Shown here in pieces: positions 38,300 through 49,778 of a stretch of 64,000 bases of DNA (positions are counted from its first letter, which is position 1; the number at the start of each line of letters is the position of its first letter). The notes beneath the pieces were generated by a model. That model was not told where the DNA came from. It ran no database searches and was given only the letters and a program-made list of their open reading frames with translations. Made by a program: the position numbers and the translations under genes. The stretch covers positions 15,701,001 to 15,765,000 of the forward strand of contig JAUCBN010000006.1 of NCBI GenBank assembly GCA_035048815.1, in the 5' to 3' direction. Origin of the DNA: Abelmoschus esculentus. Its lineage: Eukaryota > Streptophyta > Magnoliopsida > Malvales > Malvaceae.

Positions 38300-40537
38300 G
38301 AATGAAGACAAGGCCACATGGGCCAATCGTTCATGTTTTACAACAGGCAAATTGTTTGGACTACGACAATGGAGTGGAGTTGAGAAAATTATTACGTAAA
38401 TCTTATTTATTATGTTATTTATAGTTTTTAATAATCAGAATCGTTTATTTTAATTTTTTAAGATGAATTATCATTTATTTCTTACATTTAATTAGTGGAT
38501 GGATAGTTATTAGATAATTATTTAAAGATAAACGATTTTTATTGTTTACACTATGAATAAGATTCACCTAATAATTTAGGTGGAGTTGGAGAGGGTGTGT
38601 TTTAGCACGTACTGTAATCTTCTTTTTGGCTTTGAAGGGTAAAATCATATCTTTTATCATGTTTTTATTTATATCTTATTTTAAACTAGTGAATTTAGGA
38701 TTAAGATTAAGAGTTATAGTTAGGGTATAAGAAATTAAGGTTAGAGTATATTGAAAAATTAAGGTTAAAGTTTAAAATTTAATTTTAAAATATTTTTAGT
38801 ATGTATATAGAAGAGGTCAGACATAAAGTTTCTACTCGACTTTAGAAATGGAATGAATGAACAAATGAGTAAAAATCCTATAATCATGCCTCTTCTAGGT
38901 CCTACTAAGTATTCTTAAATATTAAATTTAAAATCTTAACCCTAATTTTTATATCTTAAATTTTACGCTTTAAAAAATATACCTTACTAATTTTTTAAAC
39001 CTAATCGTAAATCTTAATTTTAAACCCTAAATCTATTATTTTAAAATAAAATACGAATAAAATCATAATTAAAAGATAAATGATTTACGCTCCGAAAAAA
39101 AAATAGTTTCTTTGGGGTCACTTTCCCATCTCCATTATGCGTCTTTTGTTGTGGGGTTTTGATTTGATTTTGACACATTTGTGGACTCTTATCTCGAATG
39201 TCTTTCCAACACTTGGGTGCACATAATAATACACAAAAGTTTGTGGCCACCTTTCAACACCAGATTTAGTACAAGACATATACATGTTTTATTTCCAAAA
39301 CAAATCTACATGAAACACTAGACATTGGTATAGAGTTAATCTCATACTTCATTTAGTAATTTACAGTAATAATAATTTACCAGGTATTTGTAATGATTTT
39401 CATACTAAAAAAAATCCCTTAACACAAAACAGATGGCAAAAAATTCTTGATACCAAACAGAAATAATATTATATTCTTTGCATTATTTGTTAATTATACA
39501 AGTTCTCTTAAGACATTTGCAACCTCAAGTGGGTACTCAGAACATTCTCTTGAGGACATGTTTCATATGCTTTCTGCTGCCTTGTTCTAATTTTATTCTT
39601 TCCCATTGCATAATTACAGCTTCTTTATCCCTAAATATTCCACCTTTGAATAATGGAAATCAGAAATATGCATATATTTTTGTTTAAGTTTAAAGAATTT
39701 ATTCTCTATATTCATAATTCTGGACTTCATGCACGTAAGTGGAAACTTTAGAACAAGAGAGAGATATTGAGAATATGCCGTGTCTCGTTTAACATTATAC
39801 CCTTAAGGAATAGAGTTCTAATGAGAGTGAAATTTATTTAAATTAAATATTTTTATTTTAAATTTTTAAAATTATTCGAGTTGACTTGATTTTTGAATTT
39901 AAAATTTGAGTTTAATTTTATTTTTTAGACAAGTAATTTGGTTTTATTTTTCAACTTGATCCCTAAATTCTATATTTTTCAAATTTCCTTTCGTTTTACG
40001 TATAAATCGACCAAATTTGAACTACAAACTATGGTAGATTATAGCCTATGACTGTTACAGACAACTGGTATTTTCCTGGCTGCATTATTTAGGATTCCTT
40101 CCAGTATTTGTTTGTTGAATATATTTGATTCTGTCAGAATTTGAGTATTGATACCTAAACTTATTAGGAGAGGACATGACCTCACAAAGGAATCAATGCC
40201 ATACAATACTACCCTTTTTTTTAATAAGAAAATGAAGAAATTTTATTTTATTGAAAAATATATAATTTTGAAGTTTTAAATGAGAAAATATACGAAAATT
40301 ATTAAGGAAAATGTGGAACCAAACGTTAGTTACATAGACAAAGTCAAGATTTAGGATTGGGGGCAAAACATAAATGTTTAGAAGTGAGAGATAAATTCAT
40401 AAAAAATCCAAATTTAAAAAAATATATAAAAAACAAAAATAAGAAAAAAAATCTTGGGAGGGGGACGATTGCTTCTACCCACCCATGTGCCTTTCTCCCT
40501 GATTGGTTAGTAAATGTACAATAATATACAATATAAG
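38300..40537. other. intergenic DNA upstream of the NPF7.3-type gene
   Basis: A+T-rich with no supported gene. It has TAACCCTAA-like words at 38690-39030. Positions 39060-39260 and 39450-39780 have more even composition, but all frames are short and unlike known proteins. Distal regulatory sequence of the transporter may lie here. Confidence 0.45.
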
Positions 40538-41051
40538 TAGGGGTATAAACGAGCCGAGTCAAGCTCGAATAGTGCTAAGCTTGGCTCGACTCGCTAAGAT
40601 TTCGAGTCGAGTTTGAGCTTGAGTAATTTTAAACGAGCCTAAAAAATCTGAGCTCGGCTCGACTCGTTTAGAACTCGAGTCGAGTTTGAGCTTTTTTCGA
40701 GCCTAATCGAGCTAAGTATTAACCAATCTTTGACCATATTAGACTTGAGTAACTCTTATCTCTTACGTCTCATTTAAAGCCTAACGGAGAAAAAACTTTG
40801 ATACACAAGTTGCGTAAACTCAAGCTTGTTAATTTTAGTTTTTAGTATGTTAATTTAGAGTGTAAGACTTATGTTTAGGGTTTAGATTTTAGGATTTTAA
40901 AGTATATTTATATTTTCGAGTCGAGTATCATATAGCTCGGCTCGGTTCGTCAAGAGCTCAAACCGAGTACAATCGAGTCGAGTTTTGATCGAGTTTTGAC
41001 CGAATCGAGCTCGAATAACTCGTGATCTGTCTCGTATCATTTACGACCCTA
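40538..41051. mobile_element. hAT-like MITE, 514 bp, with 8-bp target duplication
   Basis: The left end TAGGGGTATAAACGAG and the reverse complement of the right end, TAGGGTCGTAAATGAT, form an imperfect terminal inverted repeat. Flanks 40530-40537 (AATATAAG) and 41052-41059 (AATATAAA) match at 7 of 8. TAGGG termini with an 8-base duplication are typical of hAT-superfamily elements. The interior is full of GCTCGAG/GAGCTCGGCTCG words. There is no transposase, so it is non-autonomous. Relatives lie at 20404 and 30803. Confidence 0.72.
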
Positions 41052-42100
41052 AATATAAATAACGAAATATTTAGACTGATCTAACTTTTTACGAGCTTAC
41101 AGATATTTACACCCAAATATTTCTTTGAAAAAGGCATATCATTTTTATTTATATTTTGGACCTAGAAGGATAAATATTAAACTCTTTATTTAATTCAGAC
41201 GAATTTTAGAAACTACTCTCCAGAGATCAATTATTCTTAAATCATAAATGCTCCATTATGTTAAAAGTTTTCTTATATTTCTTGAAAAACTCTTATAAAT
41301 ACCACGTCATTTTCCAAGTTTCAACGTAACTTAAGACACAGAGAGTTTTATTAATTACTCTTTAAATTTTAAAAGTGTTTTTCGGTGATAGACGAAGATA
41401 ATAAATAATTCATAATTTTTACAATTATATAATTAAGTCTGATTATCTATTTATTGTATCTTAAAAGATAAATGTCCAATGATCTCAAATACCATAAAAA
41501 TAAACGAAGATTTGTCTAAAAATTGTGTAATTACATGCTTTCAGTCATTTTCAATCAATTTGGTTTTAAATATGTTAGATCTAATTTTGTTATTTTGTTT
41601 GTTTAATATTTTAATATAATATTTATATTTTATTTATTATATTATATCTTAAACTAATATTTTTTAATAATTTTAAGATAAATTTTTGAGTTTGATCTAA
41701 GACGAACAAATATTTAAACGACACGTCTTATTTGTTTCTTATACCACTATGAATCAAGAGAAAAATCAGAGACAAAGCAATGAGGAAGATCATCCCTTTT
41801 TATTACAATTCTCGTCAACCTCAATAATGAAGAAAATGTGTTTATATGAATTTCTTTGGAAGTATGTTTTATATTATAAAGTTTCATGAATGATTTATAT
41901 ATGCAATAATCACGTAGCTTTAATTCTAATACATGCGGTGTATAGGGTACGTGGAGCAATCGCTCCAACCTGATTTTTTTTTTTATATTTTTGTCATTAT
42001 ATTTAAATTTTTAAAAATTTAATTTTTTATGATTTTGTCCTTTTACTTCTAAATATTTATATTTTTTCCCCATGTTAAATCCTAACTCCGTCATTAAATA
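41052..42100. other. A+T-rich intergenic DNA
   Basis: No gene, RNA gene or clear repeat is seen. Confidence 0.5.
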
Positions 42101-42230
42101 CATGGTACGAACCATCTTGTCTCAGTAGTTAAGAGAACGATTGTTGTTTCTGGAGGTCACAGATTCAAGCACCAATAATGTTAGCATAATGATTGAGCAA
42201 TCAATGTCTAATAATAATTGTTAAATGATT
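42101..42230 (+). mobile_element. tRNA-derived SINE fragment
   Basis: The head has a box-A-like GTCTCAGTAGTTAAG and, 20-odd bases further on, a box-B-like GGTCACAGATTCAAGCACC, the arrangement of a tRNA-type Pol III promoter. The following body (AATGTTAGCATAATGATTGAGCAATCAA) matches the second copy at 45.5 kb. The tail is not clearly delimited. Plant SINEs typically begin this way. Confidence 0.68.
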
Positions 42231-43309
42231 ATAATTATTGTTTGTGTTTTAGTAATATTAGATTTCATTTTCTTACTAATTATTTCGTAAATAATTATTT
42301 TGAAAAAGATATCTAGACAAAATCTTGCTTTATTTTAGAAATTAATATCTCGTAAATAATTTATTTCGAGAATTAATTCAGTTGTTTAAACAGAGTTTAC
42401 TTGATTTTTCTTTCCAAAAGATTATTTCCTTTTGATTTTTGTTTGTTAAACGGAATCAAATTGTCTTAATATTTCTGTTTTGAGTTTTAGTGCTTCTAAT
42501 CTCTTTGTTTATTTTTATATTAGAATCTTGTATTTATTCTAACTTGTTAAGAAAAATAAATTTATAATTTATTCTAATGTGATTTGATATTAGAAGTAAC
42601 ATTCTTATCAAATTCAAAGTGTTGCTTTCGACCGAGGTTTTGAATCAAAACACAAAAGAACTTAATGTTTTTTTTTTAATTTTATTTCGTAATTACATTC
42701 TAAAAGCCTTATTTGATGCATGTTATGAAGCGTAAAGTGATAAAAATGACTAAAAATTATGAGGGTTATAGATCACTCATAATATTCTCGTAAAAATCAT
42801 GTTTAAAAGTGAATACATTCGGGCGCTAGTCATTTGAAAAGCTATCATCTACTTGGAATGACTTTAAAAACTTTCTTAAGCATAAGAAAATACAATTAAT
42901 AAATAAATGATTCAAAGATAATACGAGAATATATGTCATTTAAAATTGATTCTTTGAAGAACTTGATATTTAAGTATCATCTCTTTTTTCATGATTTAAC
43001 TACCTATTGTATTGTTTATTATTTTTCTTTTTGTTCTACCGTTTAAACATTTAGTTTGGGTTTTAATTTATTAAATTCCTACCATTTAAAATAAATAAAA
43101 AATGTGTTTATTTTTATTTTAGTTTCGAGTTAAATTACTATCATTCAAATTAATTATTCCTATCATGATTTAACTAACAACTTTTTCGACTAAAGATTTT
43201 CAAACGAGGTCTATATTACGATAAAATATTAATATAGTAATTGACATGGCAAACTATTATTTGAAGGAATAAATTTATTATTTTCATTGACGATGGCACA
43301 AATTAGTTT
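42231..43309. other. A+T-rich intergenic DNA
   Basis: No gene or recognisable element is seen. Confidence 0.5.
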
Positions 43310-43516
43310 ATAAAAATAAATGTCGCCAAAGAATAATTATTAGCAGCATTTATATTTGTAAACGCTACTATAAATCTTGATTTTTTGCGATATTTTTATT
43401 TAAAAACGTCACAAACTGTTACGACGTAGATTTAAACAGTTTTTTATACGATATTTTTTAAGTGTCAAAAATATCTTTAACTACGTTAAAAACGTCACCA
43501 AAAACTTATTTTAGTG
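43310..43516. mobile_element. possible CACTA-type transposon end
   Basis: Several AACGTCAC/ACGTCGCC-like words in both orientations (for example 43402-43410, 43484-43498) lead to a terminus reading TTATTTTAGTG at 43506-43516. Its reverse complement starts CACTAAAATAA. Subterminal clusters of short inverted words and a CACTA terminus are typical of En/Spm elements. No left end or transposase is seen, so this is a fragment at most. Confidence 0.35.
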
Positions 43517-45413
43517 TACCGTCTATTTTCTTTGCCATCCATTCTACCTTTCACCATCAACCCATGAGCCAAAAATATCTTACCACAATAATTGATTCCT
43601 GGGATATAAAGTCTCATTTTTTAAGCCACACGGATTCTAATGTCTTGCTCCAATAGATCGACCAAACTGTAAGCTTACAGCTCATCATGGTTATTTTGAT
43701 GTCCATTTCCATGTTTTCCTAATTAATATAAACTGCTCCTAATCACTTCGCTAATCATCTAAATCTACATAATCTTCAGTTTTCGAAAAAGAAAAGAAAA
43801 ATAATTTTTTCCAAGGAAATCAACTGTTAGCACTTGACCTAACATATCTTCCATCCAGATAGCAATATGCATAAACAGACAAACTGTTCTAAATTTCTAA
43901 TGACCTTTTTAAAAAAAAGGAAAATTAAATCTGTGGGGACTCCATTAGCAGCACTGTAATCAATATTAAATATATATATAGAAGAGAAGAAGTCTGTCAC
44001 TATCCAATCCATGTTAGTGCCGAATACTATTTCTAGTTGTTAATTACAGAACAGGAGAACTTTTCTGTCTGGTTCACAAAGTTCCAGCACAAATCCACCT
44101 ACACCCTAGGCAAATAGAACAAAAGTGAAGTCTGGAACTGTAGCTGGTGCCAAAAGAGTTCCAGTCTTTTACTTTACAGTAACATTTCTGATGGTGAAAC
44201 GCAATTCCTCGTATTCTGTCCCATGCACTAACTTATCAATGAGGTAACCCTACGTATTCTTTTAGAGCACGGAGCTAGGGCTAGGGCTACGGCCATGGTC
44301 ATCTCGACAACTTTTATTATGTTTTAAATAAGACTACTCCCTGGAATACTCAGACTCCACTTGTTTTCTTTTTGAAACACATCAACATCGTTACCAAATT
44401 TATGGGAATATTCATTTATTTTAGAGATGACTAGCGGATCGGTCATCAGCTGTTCTTGAGGGAGACAGTGACCTGATTTAGTCCATGCAGCTCAGCATTT
44501 TTCTAAGACACGGTTGGTTTGCAGATGTGTGGATGAGGCCATTTTTCTTCGAAATCGAATCTACTCTTTGATTTTTTAATGATATCCATGGAATGGATTT
44601 CACCTGTCTTCTCAACATGAGAAAGAGTCAAACTCTTGTACAAATCTAGAAATCCACTTATCAATCTGTACCTAAAGATCAGTTGATGATTTTGATTTGC
44701 ATAGTGAAAATGGTCTACCCCTTTCCTATACCTTCATTTATCCCCCACTTCAAATGAGAGGGTTTAGGATTTAGAGTTTAGGATTTAGGGTTTAGGGTTT
44801 AAAATTTAATTTTTTAATAAATTTTCAAAGAATACATAAAAGAGACATAGAAAAGAGACAAAAGATTTTTTTTTTTTCGATTTGCATGGTGGTATTGTCA
44901 TTGATCTCATAATTATGAGAATGCAACCAATGGTTTGTGGGTAATGTTGATTTCCTTGTATGATGAATTATATATAATGATGGGGTTATCGGGTTAAATT
45001 TTGGGGTCAGAGAATTAGTTAAGGTTTAGATTTATGAATTTAGTGTTTAGAACTGACGTTTATAATTTAGGGTTATAATTCAAATCCCTAACTTAACTAC
45101 CTAAACTTTAAATTTTAAATTTTAATTATACACTCTAAATTTTAAACATTTAAATTCTAAATTAAATCACCCATGGATTTAATCCGTCTATGAAAACTTT
45201 TTTCATCACTAATATATATTAAATAATTTCCCTTATAAAGGATCTAATTATTTAAATTAAGACCTTACGGATATGATGATTCAACGAGCCCTCTTGTTTT
45301 GTTCTTGGCAAGTTATCCACTTGCTACAAACAGTGACCTAAATAAAACATTTCAACCCAATTGCCACCACAACTTTTTTAGCATTGTCCCACTTTCCTCA
45401 CACTTGATTTGCA
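43517..45413. other. intergenic DNA with a G+C-richer island (44.0-44.7 kb)
   Basis: A TATATATATAGAAGAG word at 43971-43986 is followed by about 700 bases of balanced composition without a long frame. They include a short hairpin (44132-44164). Positions 44760-44803 carry GGATTTAGGGTTTAGGGTT, a telomere-like low-complexity run. An untranslated transcript or gene remnant is possible; nothing is recognised. Confidence 0.35.

Positions 45414-45451
<38 letters not shown>
45414..45451 (+). repeat. (ATT)n microsatellite
   Basis: About 12.7 perfect ATT units, uninterrupted. Likely to vary in length between individuals. Confidence 0.95.
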
Positions 45452-45452
<1 letters not shown>

Positions 45453-45471
45453 ACTTTATTTGATTGATGAA

Positions 45472-45610
45472 GAGGTATGAATCATCTGGTCTCAGTGGTG
45501 AAGGGAACGGTTGTTATTTTTAGAGGTTACGAGTTCGAGCACCAATGATACCAGCATAGTGATATTGAGTGATCAAATATTTAATAGTTGAGAGTATACT
45601 CTAGAATAAA
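45472..45610 (+). mobile_element. tRNA-derived SINE fragment, second copy
   Basis: It carries box-A-like GGTCTCAGTGGTGAAGG and box-B-like GGTTACGAGTTCGAGCACC, the latter close to the GGTTCGANNCC consensus. It continues with AATGATACCAGCATAGTGATATTGAG, matching the copy at 42101. It starts about 20 bases after the ATT microsatellite. Confidence 0.72.
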
Positions 45611-46571
45611 TACTACTGTAACGTAGCTAAAATTTAACGGAAAAATGAAATAAAATTAATTGAACCGAAATAAAATTTGTTACCGTAAGTTTTTAGGTTT
45701 GTGCTTTTTAGTTAGATTAGATTTTTTTCACGTGGGTTAAAAATAGTTAAGTTTTAAAATCTTAATGGATCTGGGGTTAAAAATTAGTTGGGTATCTTGA
45801 AATTATAACGAGTTTGAGCTTAAAATATATTAAATATATTTATAATATAAATATTTAATATTTTTGATTTTTTCTTTAAGCTTCTTTATTCCAAATAAAT
45901 AAATATTTTTTTAATTATAAATTTGTACACTAACCTGAAATCGAATTTTAAAAATATAAAAAAGGCTATATTGCCTACTGTTTGAGCGCATGGGTCCATT
46001 TTCCGTCACCCAACTCTATAATCGGATACAGCTTTAACCATAAAGGGAAACAACAGATCCTGGCCTTTTCCAAATCTTAACATGGAAGATTAGGTCTGAA
46101 TTAAAAAATAAACATTTGTGGTAGACAAAGACGATTGGTCCAAGGGAGAAGATGACATCATAGCTTTTATAAAAATATTAGCTAGCTAATCATAATGAAG
46201 GTTATATGTGTACATCTTCCTACATAAATTAAGTTCGGATTAAATATTAAGAGATAGATATTTAAATAAATAAAACATTTAATTCATATTTAAATTAAAA
46301 GAATATAATATATTATTGTGAATTTTGTCTTATACACCGATGATAAAAAAATAAATTTTTCATAAACGGAGTTATTTAAGCGTTTAAATTGTAGAATTTA
46401 TAATTTAAGATTTATAGATAGAATTTATGTTTAAGATCTGCATGGACATCGTCTCTTATAGAATAAATTACTCCACCCCTATCTAGTTATAGCTGAGTTT
46501 CAGGTAGAGTCGGTTTTAAGCAAAAGATGAAGAGAACCAAATGCTAGATGGGAAATCATTATCACAGATAG
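45611..46571. other. A+T-rich intergenic DNA
   Basis: No gene is seen. Positions 45960-46150 are slightly more balanced in composition but have no frame. Confidence 0.5.
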
Positions 46572-46785
46572 AATTGGTATAATGAGACGAGATGATCGAG
46601 TTCAAGGTATGTGATGGTGGAGTATTGTAGTTTAAGAATCGATTTTGTGAAAAAAAACTAGATAATTAAGAGAAAAATCAATTGATATAATGAAACGAGA
46701 TGATCAAGTTCGAGGTATGTGATGGTATAGTATTGTAGTTTAAGAATGTGTGTAAAAAACTAGGTAATTAAGAGATCAGATTTTT
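46572..46785 (+). repeat. tandem duplication, two copies of 108 bp
   Basis: TATAATGAGACGAGATGATC begins at 46578 and TATAATGAAACGAGATGATC at 46686. Both continue through GAGGTATGTGATGG-like and GTATTGTAGTTTAAGAAT segments, with small differences. Confidence 0.8.
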
Positions 46786-46866
46786 CGTGAGGCTCATAGT
46801 AGTCCATTTGCTGTACATCTTAATAGCAATAAGAAGCATAGGGATTCATGATCATTCTATTCATTA

Positions 46867-47060
46867 GGGTGGGTAAAAACTCGATTATCCGATCCAGGAT
46901 CTGGTAAGACTCGGTAGATTTTTATTTGAAATTAATTTTTGTGGAATCATGATTGGATTTAAAATTTAGGTCCTGGTTATAATTGGGACCTGGATTGAAT
47001 ATTGATTTTTTAGACTCGGTACCCGGTGAGTACCTAATAGGACCGATATCAATACCAAAT
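46867..47060 (+). repeat. dispersed repeat, inverted copy of 963-1170
   Basis: It begins GGGTGGGTAAAAACTCGATT and ends GGTACCCGGTGAGTACCTAATAGG. The word order matches the reverse complement of 963-1170. Noncoding. Confidence 0.5.
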
Positions 47061-48310
47061 ATTTGTTATTTTTTTATCAAATTTTATTTTATGTATAAAT
47101 AATTGAATATTACGAATATGACTAGTTTTGAAAATTTAATTTTTTTCAATTATTTAATTTTTTAAAAATAAACTAATTGATCAACGCCTGATATTAAAAT
47201 CGATTCCCATCGATAACTCCTTAAAATTTTCATCTATATTAACTCTTTAAAATTTCAGTACCCAATAAATCAAATGAAATCAATTAATCTTTACTTTTAT
47301 ATGTCACTCCACGCACCAAATAAAATAAGTGTTTTATATTTCAATTAATTAAAATATTTAAAATTAAAAAAATAATCTAACCCATAATTTTTTTGTTGCA
47401 CCAAATTAATCCTTTGTACTGAGAAATTAAATTAAATAATCTTTAAATTGTTTAAACATTTAAAAAAAATGATTTATTTAAAATATATTAATTTTACCAA
47501 ATAATTTAAAAATATATAAAATAAATCTATTTTATCAAAATAAAGTTCATAAATTCCAAATCAAAAATTAATATGTCAAATCAAGAATTAAACAAATTGT
47601 TATGATGAATCCAAAAAATTTCAACTGAACCGAAGTCACGGGTAAAACACAGATTATTAAAGTTGTATTTTCATATGGTGCTAAGGGTGTGTTATTATAC
47701 TGAATTTGACTTTGCTAGATTAGCAATCACGGACTTGAATAAAACCCAAATTCGATGTGTTGGAATGGATGGTTTGGTCTAGAAATTGAAGTACTAAGCG
47801 TGCTTCTCATGTGGAATATATCCGCATTCAGAATGGGCCGTTCAAGTAATTCAATCGGTGGTCGAATCAAATTATAAAAAATTAAATTAATTGAACTTTT
47901 AAAATTTTAACTGTTAATAGAATTGATTTTTTTTGAAATACATTAGCCAAACCGAATAAATTTTGGTTAATTCGATTATTTGTTATAAAACTTTGGATAA
48001 ATTATATAAATAACCACTCAACAATGTTAAAATAGTCTTTTTAGGTACCAAATTTTTAAAAATTATAAAACAACCATTAAATTTATCTAATTATTACAAA
48101 TTGATCATTTGATTATTATATATTATAAACTATTGATAAATATTAAAAATTTTAATGAATATTTTTTAATAATTTAATAATTATTTTATATTAATCTGAT
48201 AAAATTTAATGACCAATTTATAATTTTTTAAAGTTTATTGACTAAAAACAAATATATATAATATAAAATATAATATTTGGTGTAATACTTTAAGGAAAAT
48301 TTTACAAAGG
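47061..48310. other. A+T-rich intergenic DNA
   Basis: No gene or delimited element is seen. Confidence 0.5.
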
Positions 48311-49074
48311 GCGTCAAACACTGTTGAACACCGTTAATGATAAACATTGCTGAACACTATTAAACTAATTAATAAAGATTAAAAACTTTAAAGACTCAAC
48401 ATATAATTATAAATATTTAAAATAATTTTTTTATTAAATTACTTTTTATATATTTTTATTTTTTAAATAATTTAATAAACTACTAATTTAAATTAATTTT
48501 AAAAAATAAAAAATCAACTCTAAATCCTAAAACCAAAATCCAAAACCTAAATCACTAAACATTAAACTCCAAACCCTAAAATATAAACCCTAAAATAAAC
48601 CATAAGCACTAAATCTAAACCCTAAAATAATCAAAACCCCTAAACCTAAAACTCTATAATCATAAATCTTAAACTAATTTTGGGTTTTAAGTTTAGGGTT
48701 TAAACTTTTAGAGTTTCAATTTTTATTTTAGGATTTAAGGTATAATTATACTTTTAGATTTTAGGGTTTTATTGTTTTAGGGTTTAGAGTTTATGATTTA
48801 GAGTTTTCGATTTTAGGATTTAATGTTTAGTATTTTTAGCCTTTGAGTTTAGGGTTTTAGGTTTTTTATTTAATATTTTTTATTTTTAAATTAAAAATAA
48901 TTTAAATAAATTATTTTAAAATTAAAATATAATATATATATATAATTTATTTAAAATTTTATTTTAAATTATTTTAAATTATATGTTTAGTCCTTGAAAA
49001 TTTTAATTTTTATTAATTAATTTAATAGTGTTCAGAGGTTTTCATCGTTAGTGGTGTTCAGCAATGTTCGACGC
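48311..49074. mobile_element. foldback element of about 764 bp
   Basis: The left arm starts GCGTCAAACACTGTTGAACA and the right arm ends TGTTCGACGC. Read in reverse, the right arm follows the left for about 100 bases, for example CTGAACACTATTAAA in both, then ATTAATTAATAAA and CATATAATT. The interior is made of CCTAAA words on the left and TTTAGGG words on the right, so the inverted symmetry extends inward. No convincing target duplication is visible. Probably a MITE. Confidence 0.68.
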
Positions 49075-49080
49075 ACGTGA

Positions 49081-49098
49081 TAGACTCATCCAATACTT
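49081..49098 (+). repeat. left target-site duplication of the retroposon
   Basis: TAGACTCATCCAATACTT, repeated exactly at 49761-49778 on the other side of the element. Confidence 0.92.
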
Positions 49099-49760
49099 TT
49101 TTTTGAACAGATGCAACTAATTTTATTAACAAGAAAATACTCAATATTACAATAATGGTTTACAATTATCATTGTAAACTAAAAATATAATTTGATCATT
49201 TTCTTAAAACTAGCCACTCTAGATCAGACAAGGACCATACATGAAAAAGTTTAAAACTTATCCAAAGATTCGATCGAAAAGATAGATACGAACAAATCTA
49301 ATTGCATCAGTAAACGAACCAAAAGGGGATTAATCTATGAAGATCACTGAGAAACGCAGATCAAAACAGAGCGTCGCGGTAAACTATCCACGAGCGCAAA
49401 CCGCGTATCTATATTCAATCTGAGTGTCCAAAGCAAGGAAGATCATCGTGATAACAAATAAGCGTCATCTTGATCAGTCATGGCGTCGTCAGATCCAACC
49501 TTAAAAAAACAAAACAAAAACATGCCAAACGACAGAAGAAACGTGCCAAACGACAGAAGAAACGTACCAAAAGGTAGAGTAGATCGTGCCACAAGAGCAT
49601 AATTATTTATTAATAAAAACAAAAACGATAGAGTCCGGCAGACGGCGACCAATATTAAGATTAGTGCCGCCGTCGGCACTCAAAGAAGAAGAAGAAACAA
49701 ATCTGTGGTAGTAGAAGATTTTAAGAGAATTGGTTGGTGATATTTTAGAAGAAACAAATC
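49099..49760 (-). mobile_element. complete non-autonomous retroposon, 662 bp
   Basis: The insertion is bracketed by a perfect 18-base duplication (49081-49098 and 49761-49778). It ends, on the minus strand, in a short A run directly at the duplication. Both are hallmarks of target-primed reverse transcription by LINE machinery. The 3' part on the minus strand includes CTTGTTAATAAAATTAGTTGC. The 5' part has a hairpin at 49631-49681 and three copies of a 21-base unit around GCCAAACGACAGAAGAAAC (49523-49580, plus-strand reading). There is no long reading frame and no obvious tRNA- or 5S-type promoter, so it is either an internally deleted LINE or a SINE-like family of its own. A diverged relative lies at 2699-3230. 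Confidence 0.85.
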
Positions 49761-49778
49761 TAGACTCATCCAATACTT
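49761..49778 (+). repeat. right target-site duplication of the retroposon
   Basis: Exact repeat of 49081-49098. Confidence 0.92.

Noticed and set aside
44760..44803. Telomere or interstitial telomere
   Set aside because: Only a few imperfect TTTAGGG units with GGATTTAG variants; similar words are scattered at 4.2 and 48.6 kb as low-complexity sequence.
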